Source of the DNA: Garcia nutans | Taxonomy: Eukaryota > Streptophyta > Magnoliopsida > Malpighiales > Euphorbiaceae | DNA: 64,000 nt | Assembly: GCA_947685225.1 (NCBI GenBank) | Contig: CANTUV010000035.1 | Span: 41,726,001 to 41,790,000, forward strand | Direction: 5' to 3' | Part shown: piece by piece, positions 1 to 11,481 of the stretch | How the letters are laid out: each line of letters starts with the position of its first letter | Numbering within the stretch: the first letter of the stretch is position 1 | Position numbers and translations under genes: made by a program | Notes under the pieces: model-generated | Told to the model about the DNA's origin: nothing | Databases searched by the model: none | What the model saw: only the letters and a program-made list of their open reading frames with translations

Positions 1-657
1 TCTTCCACGAAGGAAATTTTGTTGGTTAAACATTTGTTTGGTTCTTTCATAGTATAGTTAATGAAAAAGAAAAAAGAAAATGAAAATGAAAAGAAAATAA
101 TTTGTGTTTCTCTTTTTTAATTATTTAATTAAAACATGAAAAAAGGTTTATATAGTTTATTTTTATAAATATATTAATTTTACTAATATACCTTTATTAC
201 TTAGTTAATAAAAAGATAAATTAGTAACTTTCTAAATTATGACTTTTTATATTTTTTTTATTTTTCTCATTTTCTCTTTAAATTAGTAAAAAAAAATATT
301 TTTCAGTATTGGAGGAAAATTTTAGAAAACTAAATCTACATATAAATTTTTAAAAAGTTCAATTTTTCAAAATTATCTAATTTTAAATAAAAATTTCAAA
401 TTACGATTTTGTTTTCGATTTATAAATTCTAACCAAACACCACCTAACAGTGGCGAGTATGAGGTGAAATGTATCTAGATATAGAGCTGCAGATGAAATT
501 CACAAGCAATAATAATTGGATTGTTGAAGACATTTTGGCAAAGATATGGAATAGCAACCGGCATTGATAGTTACAGATTCTCTATGAAGGCTGCTGTATA
601 TATGGTATTTTACCATGTAAATTTAACCTTGCGATGAAAAGAATTCCATTAACCCCA

Positions 658-688
<31 letters not shown>

Positions 689-969
689 TTTGGGTGATAA
701 ACATGAGAATGGGTTTCATGTAACTTTTATTGTTTAGGAGCTAAAGAAGTCTAGGAGTTAGCAGATCTACTCATGGTTTTGTTTCCACAGAAACTTGTTT
801 TTGTTTTCAAAATCAAGAACATGTGCTTCTAAACAAATTTTTAGATTATAAGCTAGGGCCGGGACATATGGTATTTTAGGAACTCATCTTGCTAGCAGTA
901 AAATAATTATTTACATGTAGATGTTAATTAATGGCTGCTGCCAATTATTTTAAAAAGTGGAAAGATATT
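1..969. other. AT-rich intergenic flank
   Basis: No credible reading frame or RNA gene is visible here. The stretch is AT-rich with short homopolymers, plus the poly-C run listed separately. It ends at the presumed integration point of the Tat-type element. The five bases before it (ATATT, 965-969) nearly match the five after the element (ATACT, 21602-21606), as expected for an aged target-site duplication. Confidence 0.6.
658..682 (+). repeat. 25-base poly-C tract
   Basis: An uninterrupted run of 25 cytosines, preceded by CCCCA and followed by TCTTTTTTT. Long C/G homopolymers are rare in AT-rich plant DNA. The run could form an i-motif or G-quadruplex on opposite strands, or its length may be a sequencing or assembly artefact. 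No gene is next to it. Confidence 0.85.
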
Positions 970-2953
970 TGTATACCCTTAATTTTTTATCAAGTCTAGT
1001 CCAAAAATTTTAAAACAGTCTCAAATAATTTTTATAGTATTTATTATTTAAATTTTAATATTTAATATTTATTTTAATAATATTTATTATTTATTTTTTA
1101 AATATATTATTTATTATAATAAAATAATATTTATTATTTATTATTTATTTTATTATTTTAATAATATTGCAATTAATTATAAATATTTTAAATATAATAT
1201 TTTTAATAGTAAAAATAAAAAATAAAAATGTATACATATAAAAATGATAAAAAAATAAAAAATCGAACGGTCGACTCGGTGCGCGCCACGCGGTGGCAGC
1301 CAATTGGCCTGCTGTGTTGCCTGCAGCGAATTAGGGGATTGCCCAGGCGCCTGCGATGCTGCCGATTTTGCCAAAACCTTCTTTTACTCGGTTTTGTAAT
1401 TTTTTTTCCTAAATAACCTATATTTCTTTAATCAAACAGAATTATCATTAGGTTTTTGCTATAAATAATAGTTTAAAAAAATAAAGAAAGAGACTTTTTT
1501 CTGGGGACGAACTTTTGGGAGTTTTTTAGACTTTTCTGGTTTTTAGACTTTTGGGACTATGAAAAATTTTGGACATTGGATTATTGGAGACTTTTTTTGG
1601 CAGAAGCTAAGAACTCTAAAACTATAGCAATTTTTAGCAAGAAGATTAAGGCAGCAAACAAGCAAATAGTGACTGTTTTGGTGTTAGCTCATCCCAAATT
1701 TTTATCCAACAATTTTGGTGGAGCCTTCAAACATAGGTATGTTTATCTAACTTTTTTTTAATCAAAAATCATTTTCATCTACTAATCATTGATCAATTAA
1801 AATTGATGAATTACAACTTTCAAAACTTATATAATAATCCAATAATTATGAAAATCAACAGATAAAGTTTTTTATTTCTTTTAAAGACACAGTAGCCATC
1901 ACTTAGATTTTCTAAATGAAAAATATTATTACAGTAGGTATTATTTTTATTTATTCCAAAACTTTTAACTCTATTTTCATAAAAATCCAAGCCATAATTT
2001 ACTTAAATTGTAAAACCATAATTAAATCTATTTTTCAAAATATATTACAGTAGTCATTCTCTTTTCAAAAATAAAATATAATAGTATTAGTTTTTTTAGA
2101 AATCCAAACTCTAATTTAATTTAAACTCTAATCAATTCTTTTTCTTTATTTAATCATCACAGTAGCTTATTCTTTTCAAATATTTAAGTTTTAATCTTAT
2201 TTACATAGGTTTTTACCTTATTTACTTAAATTCTAAATTCTAATTTTAATCACACAATATTTTAATTCTTCTGAAAAAAATAAATAAGCATAATAATAAT
2301 ATTAGTTCTTTAAAATTTCAAAACCCCAGCTTTTAAATATAAACTCCAGAACCCTAAATGGCATTTAAGAAACCGTAAGTTGATACATAAACCTAAATTT
2401 GTATCTTAATTTATTTCATTATTAAAAGAATATTTATCATATATTTTGATTAGTGATTTATTTATATATTCGATTTATGTCTTCGATGAATGATTTATTT
2501 ATGATGAATGGTTAGTTGGTTATTTTTGTTGATTTGCTTTGGTTTCAAAACATTGTAAGAGGTATGTTTCCATGTTTTGGGTACCTCATGTATTGAGCAT
2601 CACGTAGTTTAATTTATTTCAAGTTTTGGATCAATGTAAAGGATATGTTTTCACCAATTGGTGGGTATACTATTTTATTTATTTTTTCTTGGATATTGAA
2701 CAATTGTAAAAGCATGTTTCCATCCATAGATGGGTGCCTCTTTGTTTATTTTGTTTGAACATTGTTGTGATTTTAATATATTACTTATTTGTTCTTAATT
2801 ATTGCATGTAGTATGGATAATATCGTTATATTTAAGAATTTCACTCCATTTTCTCCGGGCTTAGATCTGTGTTCTCTAAGGCCCTGAGTCTAACAGTGCC
2901 GAAGTCACAAGAATTATTCCACATGAGAGTGGGAACAAAAATCCCCGTTCACA
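970..2953 (+). repeat. 5' LTR of the Tat-type element
   Basis: Begins TGTATACCC and ends TTCACA just before a primer-site-like sequence. It matches 19357-21601 along most of its length, including an AT-rich low-complexity block, the TATA region and a stretch shared around 2790-2840 and 21270-21320. Relative to the 3' copy it lacks roughly 190 bases after about position 2840. An open frame of 61 codons at 1576-1761 recurs in the other LTR, but this simply follows LTR identity and is not counted as a gene. Confidence 0.85.
1459..1467 (+). promoter_or_regulatory. putative TATA box of the Tat 5' LTR
   Basis: CTATAAATA, a good plant TATA match. It is kept at the equivalent place in the 3' LTR (19913-19921), and a G-rich, T-rich transcribed-type leader follows. 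Inferred from motif and position only. Confidence 0.5.
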
Positions 2954-4104
2954 GTGGCAACTTCATTGTGGATAAGAGAAGTTGATTTCGTTGGTCTTTA
3001 TATTATTTTATTCTTTCTTATGATGATATTATCCATTGCATCATTTAATTTGCATTGTGTGCATGAGTTAAGATGCCCATGTTACCCGTGTTATGTCATG
3101 TAAGGGATATCATACTTTCACTCAAGGTATAGAAATCAAGCATGACATAACTACTCATAGCTTTGTACCTTTTGGTATATACTTGCTATGAGAACCTAGG
3201 CCTTTCAACCCAAAGACTAAAGCTTATATAATTGGCCTAGTTATTTTTCTTAGGTTTTACCCCAAATGCTTGTTGTTTGATTGTGATTGATATATCTTGG
3301 TTTAAACCATGGTTTATTTGGTTTGTTCTTTTTCTAATATGACCTACCTATATTGCAAGCTCAAAAATAGTTCTTTTTCCTTTATGATCCAAAAGACCAA
3401 AACTATGTTCAAAATTTTCAAGAAGGTCTTTGGACATGAAAACCTTTTAAAATGGGTTAAAATTCTTTTTACACCTTATGGCCCCAAACAAACAAAATTA
3501 TCTTTCACTTCATCCAAAAATACAACATTTTCTTAAAAAGAGCTTACAAATATTTAGGTCAATTACGAAATACCAAAAATCACTTGTGAGCCTAGTTTAT
3601 ATAAAAAATCGTTAATCATGGGCTTATTTTTTGGCATGAATCATTAGTTAATTTTTCTAAATAAGAAATTTATTTATGATAAACCTATTAATTCTGCTTT
3701 AATTAAATAGAGCATAAAAGCTATTTTAGTTGATATTCAATGGATTAAAGCTTAATTAATGGGAATCATCATGAACTGACTTCTATATTAGAAAATGCAA
3801 CTATTGGTTAAACCATCTGAGGAAACTTTTTAAAAATAAAATACCTCATGTTGGTATTTTGTTGACCATATACCTAGGAAAAGAGACTAGCCATCCGTGT
3901 GTGGAAGTTATAATGTTAGAAGGAACGTCCTAATTATTTTTGTTTGTTTCTTATTTGTACATACATGCATATATACATTTGCATCTCATTAATCTTCTCT
4001 GGTTCACAGCCCTGGATTACAACAGTTCAAAAGCCTACGACAATCCGACCTACACCGGAGATGAAGAATCCAACCGCAACTCAATTACTTACTCACCAAA
4101 AGCA
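2954..4104 (+). other. untranslated leader of the Tat-type element
   Basis: About 1.1 kb between the primer site and the first gag-like methionine. Open frames here (for example 3309-3536) are short and show no recognisable domain. Long leaders are usual in Tat/Ogre elements. Nothing else was seen. Confidence 0.55.
2955..2972 (+). other. degenerate tRNA primer-binding site
   Basis: TGGCAACTTCATTGTGGA starts two bases after the LTR end. It resembles the TGGCGACTC-type primer sites common in Tat/Ogre elements, with several changes. Position supports the call; the tRNA identity is inference. Confidence 0.5.
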
Positions 4105-5567
4105 ATGGAGCCCGAAAAAATTAAAAGAATGGTGGACGACACCCTAAATGCTAAAATGGAAGAACTAAAGGAGACTCTGGCTGAGACCATAAAGAACCAA
4201 TTGGCTGTAATTTTAGGGAACAATGCCGAAGCATCTGCTAGCACCAAGAAGCCAAAGGACAAAGGGAAGGCTAAGGTTGGTGAAGTGGCTTTTGATGATG
4301 ACAAGGTAGTCATCGATGATGATGACGACTGGGCTCAATACTTCAAGATCCTCAGGACAAGAAGAAAGAGTAAAAGTATGTTGAAAGATCAGCTGTGGAG
4401 AAAATTGAAACTTCAGATGTTAAGAAGATGATTGCTGACCTGGAAAAGAAGTTTAAAAAGAAGCTGAAAACTGAAGAAATGTCCGAGGTTGACAAATTGT
4501 TTGAGCTAGATGAAGAAGTTCCATACAAGTTCAAGATGCCATCCTTTGCAAAGTTTGATGGAACTGAAAATCATCACCTCCATGTGAAGTAGTATATCAC
4601 TGCTTTGCAGTCTGCCCAAGCTACTAAGGCTCAAACCCTAAGGTACTTCATACTCTCATTGGATCCCGTTATCAAAAATTGGTTCAATACCTTAGATGAT
4701 GGCACTCAAAAGAGTTGGGATCTGCTATACAAGGCCTTCATCCAATAATATGGATACAATGCTGAATTAAAAGTTACTCTAATAGAGGTGGAGTTTATTA
4801 GACAAAGGCCGAATGAGAACTTCATGGACTATGTGAAGAGGTGAAGGAATAAGGCTGCATTGCTCAAGAGAAGGCCTGATGAATCCGATCAAATTAGAAT
4901 GATTGTGAGAGGGGTGTTACCTAGCCTTCGCGAAAGGATGTCTCATACACTCATTCGAAATTTCAAGGACCTTTTGCAAGCTGGCCTATAAATTGAAGAG
5001 TGAGAAAGAGAGAAGAACCTCTTTTCAGCGAGAAGGAATGAGAAGGGAAACTACTAGTCTGGTAAACAAGGCACACACAAAAGTTGGTTGATGTTAATGC
5101 TATTGGCCAAGGAGGAAGAAGGCAGTTTTCAGAATTGGGGAAGCTGCTGTCTTGGGTCCTCAATAAGCTACAAAAGAAGGGATTGTTACAAACCTTTGAA
5201 TCCTCATCATTTGCCTAACCCTCTCCCACCTAATTTTGACACTAAGGCATTTTGCCAATTTCATCAAATGCAAGAGCACGACACAGATAAATATTTGAGG
5301 TTGAGGCATGAGATCTAGAATTTGATTGATAATGGGGAGCTGCCCGAGCCTAATAAGCCAAACACTAAAGACAATCCATTGCCAAGGTTCAATAGGGTAC
5401 CGCCAGCGGCGACCTTCATAATTGGAGGAGGTTTGCATGAAAGTTTTGTCATGTCTTCTTTTCAAGATGTGGATGGAGAAGCAACTAAAGAAGAAGTGGT
5501 GTTTAGGAAAATTGAACAAGCTGTGATTGGAAGAGAAGTGGCAATCTATGATGTGAATAAATTTTAG
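4105..5567 (+). pseudogene. gag of the Tat-type element, broken
   Basis: Encodes the capsid precursor that would build the cytoplasmic virus-like particle. From the methionine at 4105 an acidic, lysine-rich N-terminal part runs to about 4431. After a frame change at about 4395 the rest continues in one frame to 5567 but is cut by many stops, the first at 4590. Readable hallmarks are KMPSFAKFDGTENHH near 4540, a segment with WFNTLDDGTQKSW near 4680, and FCQFHQMQEHDTDKYL near 5255, which corresponds to the histidine/cysteine spacer found between gag and protease in Tat elements. Several stops fall where tryptophan, glutamine or arginine would be expected. Not functional. Confidence 0.75.
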
Positions 5568-5642
5568 GATTCAAGCGATATCGATGATGATCGTGAATCC
5601 AAGAAGGAAGAATGGACCTGGTTCGAACCTAAAGAAGATGAA

Positions 5643-6509
5643 GTGATGAACACTAGGTCTGGTAAACCTTATGCAAAGCCACCACCCAAAGAAGTAGAAG
5701 CTAATAAAGGAAAGAAAGTTAAAGTTGGGAATAAAGAAGAAGAAGATGACACTATTCTTAAGCAGTTGAAGAGGACCCAAGCAAGTGTCAGTATTTGGGA
5801 CTTATTGGCCACTTCTAAGAAGCATCGTGAAACTATAGCCAAGGCCTTGGCTAGCATGCCAATTTCCACCTCTATAACACCGGATGAGTTGTTTAACTTC
5901 ATGAAAGTTGAAGGAGTAATGAAGTGAGAAGAGATTCAAAAGAAGAGCAAAGTTGACGTAGGAATGGTATCTTTCTCAAATGCAGATTTACTGAAAGAGG
6001 GGAGAGATCACATCCGTCCTCTCTTTATCAAAGTAGAAGTCAAAGGAAAAAGGACCCCCTGTGTGATGGTTGATGATGGGTCCACCATAAATTTTTGCCC
6101 ACTTGAAATTTTGCCAAAGCTAGCTATATCAACAAGGGATCTAAGCGCAACTGAGGTAACCATTAGGGCTTATGACAATACCAAGAGGCACACCGAACGG
6201 ACATTCAAAGCTATTATGAAGGTTGGTCCAATTGAATCTTTGGTTGAATTTATGGTTTTGGACATACCTGTTACTTTGGCTCTATTTTTGGGAGGAACAT
6301 GGTTTCATCCTCTTAGTGGAGTTCCTTCCACCCTTCATCAAAAGATCAAGATCCTTAACAGAGATGAGACAGTGGTCATCAAGGCCGAAGTTAATCAAGT
6401 GGTCAGTGCTCCAATGATTGAGAGGCCTCTCAATAGTTTCCAAGTAGCTGCAATTTCTGATGATGAAGTAGTAGACTCCAAGGTCTTGAACATAATGAAA
6501 AAAAAATGA
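5643..6509 (+). pseudogene. aspartic protease region of the Tat-type element
   Basis: The retropepsin would cut the Gag-Pol precursor. A first open part (5643-5927) is a lysine-rich linker. After a stop the frame resumes at 5964 and is open for 181 codons. The active-site motif is VMVDDGSTINFCPL near 6065-6105, and downstream RAYDNTKRHTERTF and VPSTLHQKIKIL are typical of this lineage. The usual LLLGRPW block reads LFLGGTW, so the flap/C-terminal part has lost conserved residues. It lies in the same frame as the gag remnant, consistent with an original gag-pro fusion. Confidence 0.8.
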
Positions 6510-6911
6510 GCTACCTTCCTGGTGCTGGCCTTGTAAAGGGCAAGGCCAGTGTTATAAAGCTTCCAGATTTCAAGACTCAAACTTCCAAGAAAGGGTTAGG
6601 GTATGAAGAAGCCATCAAAGATGTTCAGCCAAAGAAGAATGAGAAGATTTTAATCAAAGATGTTCCCACCACTTGAAGAGATTTTTGTCAAAGCTCCAGA
6701 CATGGGACCACTCCAAGAAAAGCCCGAGTTAATCATATTCATGGGAAAGTTGATTCCGGATTTTTAGATTTTTGTTGATGTGGCCGGACTGGTGGAACAA
6801 GTGAAGCTCACCTTGCCAGCTGATAAGGAGCTCAATCCGGAAAGGGAGAAGAAAGCTATCCTAGAAGCCTAAAAGACCCCCGAGGAGATTGTTGCCCTGA
6901 TTGAAGAGAAG
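6510..6911 (+). other. degenerate pro-pol linker
   Basis: Stop-rich sequence between the protease and the pol N-terminus. Fragments of lineage-like protein can be read (around 6690-6880), but no frame stays open. Some Ogre elements have an intron between pro and pol; no clear splice pair was identified here. Confidence 0.4.
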
Positions 6912-8046
6912 TTGGAAGATGTTCTGCTTTATGATTTTGAGAATAATGATTTTAATTTTGATTTTAATTTGTCTGCTTTGTATGAGGATGATGATGTTTT
7001 CTTTTCCAAAATGAATGCAATAAAGTCTGATTTTGCTTACTTGTGTGATGTTTTTCCTGATGGTTGCATACATTCAAATAGTGGTTACATGAGCATCTTT
7101 AAAATTAACTCTGTTGATACACAATCATTAAATTTGAGAACAACTGAAAATCCTAAAAATATTAGCATAGCATCTGACCTTACTCCTGATGATAAAGAAA
7201 GATTTGAAAAAATATTTAAAAAATACGAAGAAGTTTTCACTTGATCTTATGAGGATATGCCTAGAATAGATCGAGACATGGTCGAACATTTGATTCCTAC
7301 TTACACTCACATGAAATCTGTCAAACAAAAAGCTTAGACGGTTAAGACCTGAATGGGCTGAATTAGTTAAAGAAGAGGTCACTAAACAAATACAAGTAAA
7401 GTTCCTTGAAGTGATAGATTATCTAGATTGGCTAGCCAATATAGTACCCGTGTTAAAGAAAGATAGAAAAATTAGGATCTGTGTGGACTATAAAAACTTG
7501 AATAAAGCTTCTCCTAAAGATGATTTTTCTTTACCCCATATAGATACCCTTATTGATAGTGCAGCTTCTAGCGTGCTACACTCATTTATAGATGGATTTT
7601 TCGGATACAACCAAGTGTTAATGGCCCAAGAGGATAAAGCTAAAATTTCCTTCATTACTACGTGGGGTATATTTTGTTATAGGGTGATGTTGTTTGGGTT
7701 AAAGAATACTAGAGCAACCTACCAAAGGATGGTCACCACCTTGTTTCATAATATGATGCACAAAGAAGTCAAAGTGTATGTTGATGATATGATGGTAAAG
7801 TCGGATACAAGGGAGCAACACTTCCAAAACTTAGAGTTATTCTTCAAGAGAGCAATGAAGTATAAGCTAAGATTAAACCCGAAGAAGTTTGTGTTTGGGG
7901 TTACTTCAGGCAAGTTGTTGGGACATGTGGTTGGTCCAAATGGCATTGAGATTGACCCTGACAAGGTGAAGACGATCAGGGATATGCTAGCCCCTAAGAC
8001 GGAGAGAGAAGTTCGGGGGGTTTATTGGTATATTGCAATTTATTAG
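6912..8046 (+). pseudogene. reverse transcriptase of the Tat-type element
   Basis: The RT copies element RNA into DNA. An N-terminal part (6912-7244) is open for 110 codons and ends EEVFT before a stop. After damaged sequence the main RT block (7411-8046) reads IRICVDYKNLNKASPKDDF, then SFIDGFFGYNQ, then the catalytic YVDDMMVKS near 7777-7803. The YVDD metal-binding aspartates are kept. The segment SVLHSFIDGF shows drift from the usual family consensus. The RT is spread over at least two frames and cannot give a full protein. Confidence 0.85.
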
Positions 8047-8650
8047 TAGGTTTATAGCAAAGCTCACCACGATCTGTGAACCTATCTTCAAATTACTTAA
8101 AAAGAATCTGCCAGTCAAGTGGAATGAAGAGTGCCAAAAGGCCTTTGAGTGTATAAAGGAGTATATGCTAAATCCATCTATTTTGAAACCACCTAAACCT
8201 GGTAAACCGTTGTTATTATACTTAGCAGTAGAAGAAGAGTCAATAGGAGCCATGCTAGCCCAAGCATATGAGTTGGGGGTTGAACACGCAATCTACTATT
8301 TGAGTAGAAATCTCCTACCTTATGAAATTAAGTATAGTATCATTGAAAAGACCTGTATAGTTGTGGTTTGGTCTTCTAAAAAGTTGCGGCATTACTTTCA
8401 ATCTTATAGTGTGCAAGCAATTTCCAAGTTGGATCCAATGAAGTACTTTAGGGAGACACCCTCTTTAATTGGGAAATATGGTCGATGGTTGATAATTTTA
8501 GAAGAATTTAAGATTAAGTATGTAACTAGGAAAATAATCAAAGGTAGAGCAGTGCCAGAATTTCTGGCCCGACAACTATTATCGGATAGTGAAAAGGTAG
8601 TCTTGGAATTTCCTGATGAACATTTAGAGGTCATAGAAGTACAAGGATGA
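8033..8650 (+). pseudogene. RNase H domain following RT, Tat-type element
   Basis: Connection domain plus RNase H, which would remove RNA from the RNA-DNA hybrid. It is open for 205 codons in a frame different from the RT, overlapping it by a few bases through a frameshift. It contains PVKWNEECQKAFECIKEY, then LLLYLAVEEESIGAMLAQ, where the usual catalytic aspartate (YLAVSD-type position) is not obvious, then SRNLLPYEIKYSIIEKTC. Family position is clear; loss of activity is inferred. Confidence 0.75.
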
Positions 8651-8653
8651 AAA

Positions 8654-9028
8654 ATGTATTTTGACAGAGTAGTGAATAGGAAAGGAGCAGGTTCGGGAGT
8701 CATACTAGAATCACCCGAAGGAGAGCTTATCCCTTTAGCTAAAAAGTTGAAATTCAGGACGACCAATAATATGGAGGATTATGAAGCATGTATTTTTTGT
8801 TTGAAAACTCTAATGATTATGAAGGTGGATAAGGTGCAGGTCTTTGGTGATTCATTGCTAGTAGTATCCCAAGTAAATGGAGAGTATGAGTTAAAAGAAG
8901 AGAAGCTAAAACCATACCACCATTACTTGACCATGATGAAGAAGAATTTTAAGGAGTGCAGGTTTATACACCTACCAAGAGAAGAAAATCAGATGGCTGA
9001 TGCCCTAGCCACATTGGCTTCGGTATGA
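8654..9028 (+). pseudogene. second, archaeal-type RNase H (aRH)
   Basis: A 124-codon block directly after the first RNase H in the same frame, separated by a stop. It reads GAGSGVILESPEGELIPLA, then NNMEDYEACIFCLKTL, FGDSLLVVSQVNGEYE and ENQMADALATLASV. These match the additional RNase H that Tat/Ogre elements carry between pol RNase H and integrase. The catalytic acidic residues E (in NMEDYEA), D (in FGDSLLV) and D (in MADALA) are visible. The N-terminal strand with the first aspartate is partly preserved as MYFDRVVNRKGAG. Confidence 0.8.
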
Positions 9029-9171
9029 GAAAATCCTGTCAACTTATTTCTTAAGCCTCCAATTTTGACCAGTTCATCAACTCCTTGCTATGAATATGAG
9101 ACAATCATGAAAAACGATACAGATCATGATGTGTGGTATGACACCATAAGGCAATTTTTGAAGGATAAAGA

Positions 9172-10376
9172 ATGCCTATTGGGGCAACAAGGGAAGAGAA
9201 AAGAGCCATAAGGCGATGGTCCTTACAATACATCACCTTTCATGGAGAGTTGTATCGAAGATGTCCTGATGGAATGCACTTGAGGTGCTTGAGAAAGCCT
9301 GAATTTGAGCACATCATATTGGAAATACACGCGGAAAGTTGTGGTCCACACATGAGTGGTTTAGCTCTAGTTAAGAAGATAATTTGATAAGATTACTACT
9401 AGTTGACCATGGAGAGAGATCGCATTGAGTTTGTACAGAAATACCAGCAATGTCAGATGTATGGTAATCCGAATCACATGCCTACTGAAGAATTGCATTC
9501 TATGTCTTCACACTTGCCCTTTGCAACTTGGGGGATATACATCGTAGGAGAGATACATCTGATGGCTTCAAATGGTCACCGTTTTATTATAGTAGCAGTG
9601 GATTATTTTTTAAAGTGGGTCGAGGCCGAATCTTTCAACAAATTGAGGGCAAGGCAAATAGCTAAATTTATTGAAAAGAATCTCATCTATAGGTATGGAG
9701 TCCTACACAGTGTGATATCGGACAATGGAGTATAGTTTCAAGTTGCAGTTAAGGACTTGTTCTCGAAGTACCAAATCTATCATCATTGATCCTCCCCTTA
9801 TAGACCAAAGGCTAATGGTGCAGTGGAAGCAACAAATAAGACAATTAAAGAGATCCTATCCAAGATGACCAAGACGTATAGGGATTGGTCGAAGATGCTT
9901 CCTTTTGCTTTGTGGGGATACAGAACAAGTCTGCGAATGCCGACTGGAATGACACCTTTCTCTTTGGTTTATGGGATGAAAACAGTGTTGCCAATTGAGA
10001 TAGAGATCAAGTAGTTAGAGTGGTCCTGGAAGCTGAACTGCCTGAGACGAAGTGGCTAGTGAGCAGATACATACAGTTATCTTTATTAGAAGAGAGGAGG
10101 TTAAAAGCACTGTATTATTATCAGTTGTATCAAAGAAAGATAGATCGGGCCTACAATAGAAGGGTTAGGGTCAGAAAGTTCAGAGTCGGCGACTTAGTGT
10201 TGAAGCAATGTAAGCCTAATGTCTCTGATCTAAGAGAAAAATTTAGACCTAGTTGGGAAAGATCGTATGTTGTAAAGCAAGTCATGAACAAGGGTGCAGT
10301 CAAGTTATCAGACATGGACAGGAATGAGTTTAGTGAGCCAGTGAACATTGACAGGTTGAAGAGGTTTTATGTATAA
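9172..10376 (+). pseudogene. integrase of the Tat-type element
   Basis: Inserts the DNA copy into the genome. The N-terminal block (9172-9387) reads YRRCPDGMHLRCL and HAESCGPHMSG, part of the zinc-binding HHCC region. The core (9403-9735) has IYIVGEIHLMA (the first catalytic D position reads E), AVDYFLKWVEAE and VISDNGV with the second D. The third block (9823-10014) has the glutamate in AVEATNKTIKEIL. The C-terminal tail (10020-10376) is open for 118 codons and ends SEPVNIDRLKRFYV. Stops at about 9385-9390, 9733 and 9787 and a frame change near 10015 break it. Confidence 0.82.
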
Positions 10377-11481
10377 AAAAAAGCTCGTTGGGTTGAAAAT
10401 CCAAAAGGGCAGCCTAGGCAAAAGTTAAAGCAGTCTGCTAGTTTCAAAAATTCAAAAGGAAAGGCTAGGAAATAATTAGGGCTAAGCGAGAGAAAATTAT
10501 CAATTAAAAAACCCGAGAGGGCTAGTTGACGACAGGAGTGATCTTGTGTATACTGGCTTTATGTTTGGTTGTTCTCCAATTTAATAAAACAAAGTTAATA
10601 TTAAAAATGTTCTATGTACGCTATTTTAAGTATTTGCCAAATATGGATAAAACAAATAAATACAATAGTGAAAAGTGATGACAAATTATAAAAGGAAAAG
10701 ATACATCTCTTCTTATTGTTTTTATTATTTTTTTATCCTAACATTATTCTTTCTAAAGAAATTGGCAAATGTAAAATATATGGTAGACGATAAGTGTAGC
10801 ATGCAGGCCAACTTTGCTTCAGCCGATCCAAGAAGGCTTCAGTTAGACAAGGCATATCCAAGTCAAGAGTAAACTCAGAACCTTGAGGCTCGGCTTCATA
10901 CTAACTGTCAAACCGGTGAGGATCATAACAAGTACCTCGACAAAGAGCAGCAAGAGGAGCATACATCAAATACGTCCGAATGGTGATACAAGAAATCTTC
11001 CACCAAGGTACTAACCAAAAAATGTTAACTGTAGCAAGAGAGCGGATCCAGTCAACCCAGTCAGCATATGAAGAAGCAGGATGAAATAGTTTCTTAGCAG
11101 AATGATGTCATGCAGGTATTTGTTGAAATCCATGGATGGAGTTTTGAGTAAGCAAAGGCGCTCCTGAAGCCAAATCTGTAAGCACAAGAAAAGAATAGAA
11201 AAAAGAAAAAAGAGCCCGTTAGGTCGAAAATCTACAAGGGCGGCCTAACCAAAAATTAGGGCGGTTCGCTAGTTTCAAAAATTAGCAAGGGCGGTCTAGG
11301 AAAAAATTAGAATCAACATAAAAAAATAATAAATAAAAAAAGGGGTCAGCTAAGTTAAAAACCCACAAGGGCGGCTTAGGTAAAAATTAGGATGGCTCAC
11401 TAGTTCCGAAAATCCGCAAGAACGAATTAGGCAAAATTAGAGCAATAAATAAAGTCTAAATTGAAAATCCGAAAGGGCAGT
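10377..11481 (+). repeat. post-pol spacer with degenerate ~55-60-bp repeats
   Basis: Non-coding. A motif of the form gttgaaaatccaaaagggc followed by agcctagg, then ttagggc and ctagtttcaaaaat, recurs imperfectly near 10385-10500 and again several times at 11211-11480. The same kind of reiterated post-pol block is common in Tat/Ogre elements. No reading frame with a recognisable domain was found between. Confidence 0.55.

Noticed and set aside
1576..1761. 61-codon frame conserved in both Tat LTRs (again at 20031-20246)
   Set aside because: Conservation is explained by LTR duplication; no domain, and the 3' copy extends differently at its end.
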